Positions 47,762 through 56,401 of a stretch of DNA of 64,000 nt are shown one piece after another. The stretch's first letter is position 1; every line of letters starts with the position of its first letter. The stretch is taken from assembly GCA_021740645.1 (NCBI GenBank), contig JAIOZL010000003.1:1-64000 (forward strand). Reading direction: 5' to 3'. The stretch is from Bacteroidales bacterium. GTDB lineage: Bacteria; Bacteroidota; Bacteroidia; Bacteroidales; JAADJA01. Position numbers and translations under genes: made by a program. The notes below the pieces were generated by a model. The model did not search any database. It was not told the DNA's origin and saw only the letters and a list, made by a program, of their open reading frames with translations.

Positions 47762-50281
47762 TTATATATCCTGGAGTACTTGCGTAAGCTGATCAATATC
47801 GACAGGTTTTGTCAGATAGTGGTTCATACCAGCTTCAAAGCTTTTGTCTTCGTAGTCTTTTAAAGCATGTGCTGTTAAAGCGACGATAGGTATCTCAGGA
47901 TTTCGCACATTAAATTCCCCATTCCTGATGGCTTTGGTCGCTTGTAATCCATCCATTTCGGGCATCTCAATATCCATTAAAACCGCATCAAAATCACTCC
48001 GGGCAAGCACTTCTAAAGCCTCACGACCATTGGTGGCCACTTCAGAAGTATGTCCCAAACGGTTGAGGAAAGCAACAATTACCTGTGCATTTAACAGATT
48101 ATCTTCGGCAATAAGAATATGGTGCTTTTTCAATTCCACAGGGGGTGCATCCTTATCTGTTTCTTTTTTCGATTGATCCACATCAAGTAAAAGTGTAAAC
48201 ATAAAATTACTCCCTTCTCCTTTGTCGCTATCTACCCAAATTTTTCCATCCATTAATTCTACGAAATGTTTACTGATGGTGAGACCTAAACCGGCACCTC
48301 CATATTTCCTTGTAGAAGACTCGTGTTCCTGGGTAAAATCCTTGAAAATCAACTTTTGTTTAAGTTTTGGTATTCCAATCCCTGTGTCTTTAACTGAAAA
48401 GAATAATCTTGCCTGTTCATCCGTGCATTCCTGGTCAACACATTTAACATCCACCTCCACAGAACCCGAATCGGTAAATTTAAGGGCATTCCCTATAAGG
48501 TTATACAAAATTTGCCTTGTAGCATCTTTATCGCCTATCAACGATGTTTTTACTTCATCGTGAATCTTAAGTGTGAGGTCTATCCCTTTACTCTTTGCAT
48601 CGAGGTAAAAAGCATTCACTACAGATTCGGTTAAGGATTTTAAATCAAACGGAATCTTTTTGAGTTCCACATGGCCTTCATCTATTTGTGAATAATCAAG
48701 AATATCTTTGATGAGTGCCAGCAAATGCTCAGTTGAATCTTTTATTCGTTGCAAGTTGGTACGATGTGTCCCATCAATGTTTGATTTTATAGTTAAGTCG
48801 CAAAAGCCAATAATGGCATTGATCGGGGTCCTTACTTCATGACTGATGTTGGCCAGGAACCGGTTTTTCGTTTCATTGGCAAGTTCAGCATGCTCCTGAG
48901 CCAGCTTTCTCCTGTCATTTTCTTCCCTTAATCTTTTTGTTCTTTCTTCGACACGCTTTTCAAGGTCAGTGTTCAATTGCCTTAGCTCAAGGTTTGTTCT
49001 CAATTTCAATTTATACCTCGACCATAAAATGAATATAAATGAAACCGCAAGCAGGGTAATAAAAATAATGACATTCCTTATATTTCGTTCCTTGAGCACT
49101 TTCATATTCAAATCTACTTCTCTGATCGTTTGTTTTTGTGCCTGGTCCTTTAAGGTATAGCCAAGTTGCATTATGGAAATTTTATTGGTTGCCTGCTCAT
49201 TGTGTGCCGATTTATTTAAATCATTAAATTGCTTGTAGTAATCGAGGGCTACTTTATAATTTCCAAGAAGTGCATAAGTTTCGGATAGCTCTTCGAGGGT
49301 CTCCAGGTGAACAGCCATTAATCTGATTTCTTCAGCGAGATCTTTACTTTCATTAAAATATTCAAGGGCCAGAGAGTATTTTTCATATAGTTTGTAGGTG
49401 ATCCCCTTATTTTTTAGAATAACAGCTATAAGATTTTTATCACTTAAACTTTGAGCAGCTTCAAAAGCTTTGTCATAATAATCCAGGGCACGGGTATATT
49501 CACCTTTATTTCTATAAACATTTCCTATATTATTATAAATTCCAGCAGTTTTTTCCCTGACCAAATCATTTTTTTCAACTATTTCAAGGGCATTTTTATA
49601 GTGCTCAAGCGCATTTTCATTTTCTCCATCATACCAGAAAATATTACCCTTAGACACAAGAGCATCAATGATTGAACCTTTATCGTCAATGTTTCTTGCC
49701 GTTTCAAGCGCTTTGTTGTAGTAGTCCATTGCCACATCCGAATTACCGATATTGCGGTAAGCCACCCCGGCATAGATCATGGATGATGCTATTCCTTCGG
49801 GAATATTTAATTCTTCATAGATTTTAAGTGCTTTTAAATGGTAATCGAGTGCCGCAGAATAATCTCCTAAAAATTTATAAATGCGTCCACAACTGTTACT
49901 ACTCTTGGCCACCCCCAACTGATCACCCACCAGGTTAAAAGCTTGAAATGATTTCAGGAAATAGTCCAGGGCCCGAATATTATTTCCTTTAAGTTTATGG
50001 CCTTCAGCAATATTGAAAAGAGATTCTGCCTTGCGCGAGGCATCCTTTTTATCCACTGATATTTCGAGGGCTTCAAGAGCCAGATTAATGGCACTATCGG
50101 GGTTTGTTTTCAACTTAATAACCGAGAGTTGATTAAGCAGATCAACCCGTTCTGTTCCGCTGGCTGAGCTAAGCTTATCCAGAAGTTGGAAGGTATTTTC
50201 AGCTATCCCAATAGATATATACGCCAGGCTAGCGAAAAGGGTTAATATTAATTTTAAAATAATTTTTGTCATATGATACAA
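47762..50281 (-). CDS. TPR-containing hybrid histidine kinase/response regulator
   Basis: An 839-residue one-protein two-component sensor. Signal peptide or anchor, then about nine TPR repeats in the periplasm (residues 30-370; e.g. ALDYHLKALKIYEELN, ALEHYKNALEIVEKN). A membrane helix (about 396-417), a coiled coil (LEKRVEERTKRLREENDR), HisKA with His481 in FLANISHEVRTPIN, HATPase_c with LIGNALKFTDSGS and GAGLGLTISKHFVE, and a receiver with Asp770 in AVLMDIEMPEMDG. No DNA-binding output domain is present, so it must pass its signal on. The start is at MYHMTK or three codons later. Confidence 0.93.
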   Translation of the reverse strand: MYHMTKIILKLILTLFASLAYISIGIAENTFQLLDKLSSASGTERVDLLNQLSVIKLKTNPDSAINLALEALEISVDKKDASRKAESLFNIAEGHKLKGNNIRALDYFLKSFQAFNLVGDQLGVAKSSNSCGRIYKFLGDYSAALDYHLKALKIYEELNIPEGIASSMIYAGVAYRNIGNSDVAMDYYNKALETARNIDDKGSIIDALVSKGNIFWYDGENENALEHYKNALEIVEKNDLVREKTAGIYNNIGNVYRNKGEYTRALDYYDKAFEAAQSLSDKNLIAVILKNKGITYKLYEKYSLALEYFNESKDLAEEIRLMAVHLETLEELSETYALLGNYKVALDYYKQFNDLNKSAHNEQATNKISIMQLGYTLKDQAQKQTIREVDLNMKVLKERNIRNVIIFITLLAVSFIFILWSRYKLKLRTNLELRQLNTDLEKRVEERTKRLREENDRRKLAQEHAELANETKNRFLANISHEVRTPINAIIGFCDLTIKSNIDGTHRTNLQRIKDSTEHLLALIKDILDYSQIDEGHVELKKIPFDLKSLTESVVNAFYLDAKSKGIDLTLKIHDEVKTSLIGDKDATRQILYNLIGNALKFTDSGSVEVDVKCVDQECTDEQARLFFSVKDTGIGIPKLKQKLIFKDFTQEHESSTRKYGGAGLGLTISKHFVELMDGKIWVDSDKGEGSNFMFTLLLDVDQSKKETDKDAPPVELKKHHILIAEDNLLNAQVIVAFLNRLGHTSEVATNGREALEVLARSDFDAVLMDIEMPEMDGLQATKAIRNGEFNVRNPEIPIVALTAHALKDYEDKSFEAGMNHYLTKPVDIDQLTQVLQDI

Positions 50282-50382
50282 AAAACCTCGAATACAACTG
50301 GGTTATGCAATGAAACTTGTACGCAATTTTTTCAATAGGGTTAACAATATACAGTATTTTTTCTGAAATGATAACAATCATT

Positions 50383-50411
50383 TTGTCTTTTTGCAATTAT
50401 TCGTAATTTTG
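50383..50411 (+). promoter_or_regulatory. Promoter of tRNA-Arg
   Basis: TTG (50383-50385), 18-bp spacer, TAATTTTG (50404-50411) followed by C. A hairpin AAATGAT-AACA-ATCATTT lies just upstream (50366-50383). Confidence 0.55.
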
Positions 50412-50468
50412 CGATCTGAAAATCTATTTGGAAGCTGGCAAAAAGTGCGAATTTACAGTTATAATTAT

Positions 50469-50542
50469 GGTCCCGTAGCTCAGTTGGATAGAGCAACAGC
50501 CTTCTAAGCTGTGGGTCACAGGTTCGAATCCTGTCGGGATCA
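50469..50542 (+). tRNA. tRNA-Arg (anticodon TCT)
   Basis: A full cloverleaf: acceptor GGTCCCG/CGGGATC, D-arm GCTC..GAGC, anticodon stem ACAGC/GCTGT with loop CTTCTAA (TCT), T-arm ACAGG-TTCGAAT-CCTGT, discriminator A. The CCA end is not encoded. Confidence 0.95.
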
Positions 50543-50552
50543 CAAAAGGAAG

Positions 50553-50580
50553 AACCTGCCTGGAAGGTGGGTTTTTGTTT
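50553..50580. terminator. Rho-independent terminator after tRNA-Arg
   Basis: AACCTGCCT-GGA-AGGTGGGTT forms a 9-bp stem with two G-T pairs and a 3-nt loop, followed by TTTGTTTTT. It lies 10 bp after the tRNA and just before the convergent ROK kinase stop. Confidence 0.8.
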
Positions 50581-50596
50581 TTACATAAGTTTAGGA

Positions 50597-51559
50597 CTAA
50601 ACCCCAAACTCTTTCCAAACCAAAGCACTTGCCCCTAAAACTGCAGCCTCACCCGGAGGGAGCTCTGAAGGAAGTACCTTCACTTTGTTTTTATAAATAT
50701 TCAGCAGATTATCTTCCAGGTTACGTTTTACAGGTTCAAATATCAAGTCACCGGCCTGGGCCAGTCCGCCAAAAAGGAAAATGGCTTCCGGGCTGGTATG
50801 GGCTACGGCATCAGCCAGTTTTATACCAAGCACTTCACCTGTGTACTCAAATGCTTCAAGGGCAATAGCATCCCCATTCCTGGCAGCCTTATCAATCTGA
50901 AGTGCTGACAGGTCATTAAAACTAATGCCCCGCAATTCACTGGGATCAACCATCACCGATAATAGTTCAAAAACAGTTCGTTTTAATCCAGGAGCCGATG
51001 TATAAGTTTCAAGACAACCTTTCCTTCCGCATCCGCAGTCGCGGCCATTGGGATCAAAAATCGTGTGCCCTATTTCACCTGCAAAGCCATCATGGCCGTA
51101 AACCATTTCGCCATTTACAACAATTCCACTACCCACTCCTGTTCCAAGGGTGATCATAATAAAATCTTTCATTCCTTTTGCCCCGCCATAGATCATTTCA
51201 CCTATTGCTGCTGCATTGGCATCATTTGTCAGGATAATATAAGGAAAGTCGAAACTCTTTTTCAGATAATCGACCACAGGAACGATTCCCTCAAATTTTA
51301 AATTTGGTGCAAATTCAATGGTTCCGTTATAATAATTACCGTTGGGTGCCCCAACCCCGATACCGATAATTTCAAACTGAGATTTATAAGTATCTACAAG
51401 GTTTTGTATCGCATCGCAAAGGGAATTCATATAAATAGTGTAGTCAGGATGCGTTTTGGTGGGAATAGAGGTTTCTTTAATAACTAAACCATCCTTATCT
51501 ACAAGGCCCATTACGGTATTGGTCCCACCTATATCTATTCCAAGTGCTGCTTGTTTCAT
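50597..51559 (-). CDS. ROK-family sugar kinase (glucokinase-like)
   Basis: A 320-residue ROK kinase. The ATP block is GIDIGGTNTVMGLVD, and GVGAPNGNYYNGTIEFAPNL, LTNDANAAAIGEMIYGGAKG (with the catalytic Asp), TLGTGVGSGIVVNGE and the zinc motif GHTIFDPNGRDCGCGRKGCLETY are complete. It phosphorylates glucose or a related hexose. It follows the sugar permease gene by 5 bp; together they import and trap a sugar. Confidence 0.92.
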   Translation of the reverse strand: MKQAALGIDIGGTNTVMGLVDKDGLVIKETSIPTKTHPDYTIYMNSLCDAIQNLVDTYKSQFEIIGIGVGAPNGNYYNGTIEFAPNLKFEGIVPVVDYLKKSFDFPYIILTNDANAAAIGEMIYGGAKGMKDFIMITLGTGVGSGIVVNGEMVYGHDGFAGEIGHTIFDPNGRDCGCGRKGCLETYTSAPGLKRTVFELLSVMVDPSELRGISFNDLSALQIDKAARNGDAIALEAFEYTGEVLGIKLADAVAHTSPEAIFLFGGLAQAGDLIFEPVKRNLEDNLLNIYKNKVKVLPSELPPGEAAVLGASALVWKEFGV

Positions 51560-51564
51560 ATATG

Positions 51565-52755
51565 TTAAACTTTTTGAGATTTTATGGCTACAAATAAATT
51601 ATATAAAATGGCAATTAACGGGATTACGAATGCAATGGTGATGGAGCTTAAGTCAGCTACCTTACCCATTATTGGCGGGAGGATGGCCCCTCCAACGATT
51701 GCTGTAACCATTAATCCTGAGAGTTCATTCGACCGCTCGGGCATTTTATCTACGGTAATTGAAAATATTAATGGGAATATATTTGCAAATCCAAGTCCTA
51801 CCAGTATGATACTGACAAATGTAACCATTTGGTTATTCAGGAAAATCAATGCCAGGCCAATAACCGAAATACTTACAGTTATTAAAAGAAATTTTCGAGG
51901 GCTTAAATAACGTAAAATGATTCCACCTGTAAACCTTCCCAAAAGAATGGGGAGAAAGAAAAGAGCCCATGCCAACCATAAACCAAATTCTTCAATACCA
52001 AAATTTCTTTTGAGCAAAACCGGAATCTCAGAACTCATTGAAACTTCAGCACCTACATAAAAAAAAATGCCCATAACCATAACCAACACATAGCTATTTT
52101 TCAATAATGAAAAACAGGATTTGATCGTGGCAGGTTTATCACCTTTTATTGTCGACTCTTTAAAACCAGAAGAATTAAACCAGAGGATATTAATTAAAAT
52201 AAGTAAAGAATATACAGGAAATAAAATAGACCAGTCGAGGCTCAAAAACTTGATAGCGAAAGGGGGCAGTAAAAATCCTAATGAAGAACCCACAGCTTTT
52301 ATGGATTGCGCAAATGATAGGTTGCTGGAATAATTACCCACCGGCGAAACATCGCGCATTATTGGATTCCCCACCACTTGTAAGGTAGTAGCCCCGGCGC
52401 CCAGTAATAAAATGGCAAACAACAGGATCACAAATTTACCCGTCGTGGCATCTTCCAATGTCACAATTGGGCCATACATTCCATTAAAAACCGGGATAAG
52501 GAGGCCTATAAGTGCAATGATCAAACCCAGGTTCATGATGTACTTTTTCCCTTTTCTATCCTGCAATATCCCCATTGGAATAGATAAAAGTCCAAACATG
52601 ATAAAGCCGGACAAAGATATTAGCTGAGCCTGGAAATTAGAAATATTGAATGATTCTTCTACCAGACTAACCATTGGTCCTACAGCGTCACCAAATCCCA
52701 TACATAAAAAAGCCAGGAAAACAGGCATGGAGGTTCTTATCCCTGCATTTTTCAT
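51565..52755 (-). CDS. Sugar MFS transporter (FucP/glucose-galactose type)
   Basis: A 396-residue major-facilitator protein with 12 hydrophobic helices. Family marks are FNISNFQAQLISLSGFIMFGLLSIPMGILQDRKGKKYIM and VVGNPIMRD, with GRFTGGIILRYLSPRKFLLI in the second half. It probably carries a hexose with protons or sodium. It is the first gene of a pair with the ROK kinase. Confidence 0.88.
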   Translation of the reverse strand: MKNAGIRTSMPVFLAFLCMGFGDAVGPMVSLVEESFNISNFQAQLISLSGFIMFGLLSIPMGILQDRKGKKYIMNLGLIIALIGLLIPVFNGMYGPIVTLEDATTGKFVILLFAILLLGAGATTLQVVGNPIMRDVSPVGNYSSNLSFAQSIKAVGSSLGFLLPPFAIKFLSLDWSILFPVYSLLILINILWFNSSGFKESTIKGDKPATIKSCFSLLKNSYVLVMVMGIFFYVGAEVSMSSEIPVLLKRNFGIEEFGLWLAWALFFLPILLGRFTGGIILRYLSPRKFLLITVSISVIGLALIFLNNQMVTFVSIILVGLGFANIFPLIFSITVDKMPERSNELSGLMVTAIVGGAILPPIMGKVADLSSITIAFVIPLIAILYNLFVAIKSQKV

Positions 52756-52940
52756 TTTATTATTTTTTAATTGTTATTCATCTCTTTGAAAATGCTCCAA
52801 ATGGAAATTTTCTGAGTTTGCTAATTTAAGAATGAATTTTATAAGATTGAGTACAAATTAATACAGTATGAGTATTTCGTGAATGGAAGGGCCAGGAAGT
52901 AATTATCAGCGAGTAACAGGAGAATATATTTTTTGTACTC

Positions 52941-55355
52941 TTATACCGAAAATTTATCAATAGTATTGGTTATGGCATCCAGAAATTGTTGTCGTTTAAA
53001 AGGTTTTGAAATGTAATCATCCATCCCAGCCTGAATACATAGATCTTTATCCGACTTCATAGCATATGCGGTTAGAGCAATGATGGGAGTATGTCTGCCG
53101 CTGGCCTTTTCATATTCTCTTATTTCTTTTGTGGCTTCGTAGCCATTCATTGTTGGCATCTGGACATCCATCAATACCAAATCGAAAGTGTCTGATTTAA
53201 ACGCTTCAACGGCCTGGATTCCATCATCTACAACGGTTATATCCCACTTTTGTGATTTCGTTATTGCTTTAATTAAAAACTGATTGGCTTCATTATCTTC
53301 GGCCAATAAAATTTTAATTTCCCTTCCGGTACTTTCCTTTTTTTCACTTTGGTTTTCCATAATTAACTCTGATTTATGATTTGATTGAGTGGAAAATGGA
53401 ATCTCAACAACAAATCGACTTCCTTTTCCGGGTTCACTTTCTACATTAATCTGGCCATTTAAAAAATCGGTTAGTCTTTTAGTAATAGCGAGGCCCAATC
53501 CTGTTCCTTTCATCCTTTTGGTCAGGTAATACTCTAATTGTTCAAACTCAATAAAAATATTCTCTAGTTGTTCAGGATTAATGCCAATCCCCGAATCTTC
53601 AACTGTAATTTTAAAATAGACTTTATTCTGAACTTGCCTGGTGCTTGAAATAATAAATACTGAGCCTTCATCGGTAAATTTGATTGCATTACTAACAATA
53701 TTAACAAGAATCTGGCTCAATTTTACATAATCACCGTATAACTCCTGGGTTTCAATATGTTCATCGTTTACTATTATATTTAATCCCTTTTTCTTAGCAG
53801 CCTGAGTATAATAAGCCACCGTTTCGTCCACAAGTTTTTTTGGACTGAAAAGAGATTCTTTTAATGTGATCTTCCCGGCTTCAATCATTGAATAGTCAAA
53901 TATATCATTGATAATTCTAAATAATTGCTGACCCGATTCTTCAATTAATTTTAACATCCGTTGCTTACGCTCGTCGGTTTCCTGGGAGATTAACATTTCA
54001 GAAAATCCCATTATACCATTAAGTGGTGTCCTTATCTCATGACTCATGTTAGCTAAAAACTGGCTTTTGGCTTTGTTGGCATTTTTTGCTTCCCTTGTGG
54101 CTTCCTTAAGGTCATTTTCGAGAAACAGACGCTTATGCTCTAAAGCAAGCGACACAGCTAATGTGCTTATTATCTTTTTCTCTGTTTCAGTAAACTGCCT
54201 TTTTTTTGTATCAAATACGCAAATTGATCCGGGAGATTTTCCATTGACCTGCACAGGATGAGCTATAAACGAACGTAAATCAAAGTTTTGAATCGCCGGA
54301 TCAGATACAAAATATTCAGTTTGTTCCAGATCATGAACTACAAAGGGTGGGGCTTGCAGGTTATGGAAAGCGTCATAACATACATGCCCTTCTGTTATAT
54401 CATTTATTTCCAAAAGTTCCGGCATATTGAATGAATCAAATGCAGTGATTTTATCCTCTTTTTGTTGATAGTTCAGATAGAAAGTGCAATATCCATTTAA
54501 TATTTCATTGGTTTTTTTTACAATAGTTGAAATATTCTTTTTAGGATCAGTTCCTAATTCTATAAAGATATTATTGAGTTGGTTGATTTGAGTTTCAGCT
54601 ATTTTCTTATGTGAGATATCTTCTACCGATCCTTCAAAAAAAGTTAATTGGCCTGATTTATCCCTGATTACCCTTGCACTTTCCATCATATAAACCGCAT
54701 CCCCCGATTGGGTTTGCCATAAAGATTCAAAACCGTGTATTTCATCTTTTTCGGAGAGAATCTCATCAAGGTCATCGGGAAGGTTAATTGCCACTCTTTG
54801 GTTTTGGAGTTTTTTCCCTTTAATATCATCAAATGATTGGTATCCTAAAATTTTAAGTAATGCATTGTTAGCTAAAATAAATTCCCCATCAGCTTTAGCT
54901 TTGTACATGCCAACAGTTGCATTTTCATAAACCCCCCTGAATTTTTCTTCCTGGATTTTAAGCTGTTCTAATTTTATATGGTCAGAGGAAGAATCATTGA
55001 TGATTAAATTAACTTTGGATCGGTGGAATAGAACAATGAATACATCAAACCATTGATTTCTGGATTCAATAAAAAGCTCAAAATTATATTGAATTTGATC
55101 AGGTTTTTTATCGATCTCAGGAATTCTGTCTTTATCAAAAACTTCTTTAAAGTCTGGAGAAAATTTAGATAATAGCTGACCTTGAAGTTCATCCCTGTTG
55201 AACCGGGCAACTTTGCAAAATAAAGTATTTACCTCATCTAACCTTAAATCAACTGCCTGATTATCTTTATATATTATCTCTCCCTTAGCAAATGGGAGTG
55301 GAATATTTTCAATTGATAATCCAATCTCTTTATTTTTTAAACCTAATAAGTCCAT
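52941..55355 (-). CDS. PAS/GAF hybrid histidine kinase/response regulator
   Basis: An 804-residue cytoplasmic sensor kinase without clear membrane helices. Order: two PAS domains (residues 20-115 and 135-255; GVYENATVGMYKAKADGEFIL, FFEGSVEDISHKK), a GAF domain (about 270-415; FIAHPVQVNGKSPGSICVFD), HisKA with His439 in FLANMSHEIRTPLNGIMGF, HATPase_c with NIVSNAIKFTDEGS and GTGLGLAITKRL, and a receiver with Asp730 in LVLMDVQMPTMNG. No output domain. It is alone, upstream neighbour pepE in the same direction 178 bp away. Confidence 0.93.
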   Translation of the reverse strand: MDLLGLKNKEIGLSIENIPLPFAKGEIIYKDNQAVDLRLDEVNTLFCKVARFNRDELQGQLLSKFSPDFKEVFDKDRIPEIDKKPDQIQYNFELFIESRNQWFDVFIVLFHRSKVNLIINDSSSDHIKLEQLKIQEEKFRGVYENATVGMYKAKADGEFILANNALLKILGYQSFDDIKGKKLQNQRVAINLPDDLDEILSEKDEIHGFESLWQTQSGDAVYMMESARVIRDKSGQLTFFEGSVEDISHKKIAETQINQLNNIFIELGTDPKKNISTIVKKTNEILNGYCTFYLNYQQKEDKITAFDSFNMPELLEINDITEGHVCYDAFHNLQAPPFVVHDLEQTEYFVSDPAIQNFDLRSFIAHPVQVNGKSPGSICVFDTKKRQFTETEKKIISTLAVSLALEHKRLFLENDLKEATREAKNANKAKSQFLANMSHEIRTPLNGIMGFSEMLISQETDERKQRMLKLIEESGQQLFRIINDIFDYSMIEAGKITLKESLFSPKKLVDETVAYYTQAAKKKGLNIIVNDEHIETQELYGDYVKLSQILVNIVSNAIKFTDEGSVFIISSTRQVQNKVYFKITVEDSGIGINPEQLENIFIEFEQLEYYLTKRMKGTGLGLAITKRLTDFLNGQINVESEPGKGSRFVVEIPFSTQSNHKSELIMENQSEKKESTGREIKILLAEDNEANQFLIKAITKSQKWDITVVDDGIQAVEAFKSDTFDLVLMDVQMPTMNGYEATKEIREYEKASGRHTPIIALTAYAMKSDKDLCIQAGMDDYISKPFKRQQFLDAITNTIDKFSV

Positions 55356-55533
55356 CGTTTCCCGATCAAATCCATTTATCGTAATTCCAACCTGATTATT
55401 TAAATTTATGCAACAAAAATAATCGAATTTAAATTAATATCCTGAAATATAACTTCGTAAACCAAATATTGAAAATGGACTCTTAAAAATTCTATTTAAG
55501 GATTTGAAAAGCTGATTGTAAACAATGGGAGTA

Positions 55534-56268
55534 TTACAATAAAAAACTCAAATCCGAACCGGGTTCAAATTCTTTGGTATCATGGCCATGTTTAAATAAC
55601 CTTAAGGGCTTTTTACCCATTAAAGTCATTTGGTCCCCATCGATTGATAGAAGAGATGCTTCGCGAAGGCCCGCTACAAATACAATGTTGTTTATTACCA
55701 TAAATTCCTCAAGTCGCTGTTCTCTAGTTTCCCCTCCATGGCCTTCAATTGTGGCATCAAGAAAATGAGGATTTATTTGAAAGTTGACCAATTGGAGACA
55801 ATTTAAACTTTCGGGTTCAATAATAGGCATATCGTTAGTAGTGCACATGGTAGGACAGGCAATATTAGCCCCGGCACTCCAACCCATAAATGGCAAACCA
55901 TTTTCAACTGATTCTTTGATGACTTTCATTATTTTTAACTGGTGAAGCATATAAACAAGGTGAAAAGTATTGCCACCGCCAACAGCAATCGCCAGGGCAT
56001 CCTTTATAGCAGAGGCAGGATCTTTTTCTCTGTGAATTGAATATACTTCAAAACCCATCTCATTAAATACTCCATTTACCCTTTCTTCATAGGCATCAAA
56101 TGACGCTTCCAAACCATTCTCAGATAAGGCTACGCCAGCATAAGGAACAAATAATACTCGTCTGACTCCGGTCCTGTTCAAAAATTCTGTAATATATTCT
56201 TTGGGCCACTCAAGGTAATCTTCACCGTAGTTAGTAGAATTACTAATTAATAACATCCTCTTTTTCAT
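55534..56268 (-). CDS. pepE: Dipeptidase E (peptidase S51)
   Basis: A 244-residue aspartyl dipeptidase that cleaves Asp-X dipeptides, family S51. The nucleophile is Ser131 in PFMGWSAGANIACP, in front of GGGNTFHLVYMLHQ. INPHFLDATIEGHGGETREQRL, with the catalytic His region, and VAGLREASLLSIDGDQ also match. The length is normal (229-245). It is cytoplasmic, without a signal peptide. Confidence 0.93.
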   Translation of the reverse strand: MKKRMLLISNSTNYGEDYLEWPKEYITEFLNRTGVRRVLFVPYAGVALSENGLEASFDAYEERVNGVFNEMGFEVYSIHREKDPASAIKDALAIAVGGGNTFHLVYMLHQLKIMKVIKESVENGLPFMGWSAGANIACPTMCTTNDMPIIEPESLNCLQLVNFQINPHFLDATIEGHGGETREQRLEEFMVINNIVFVAGLREASLLSIDGDQMTLMGKKPLRLFKHGHDTKEFEPGSDLSFLL

Positions 56269-56401
56269 CTGTCAACTTTTAATGAATTATCTATATAGAA
56301 TTAGCTGCTAATATACAAATTCTTTATTAAAAGATATTTAGTAATGTAATTTATAATAAATATTAAATAGAAAAGAATGTAGGATTCACTTTGAGGTAGG
56401 T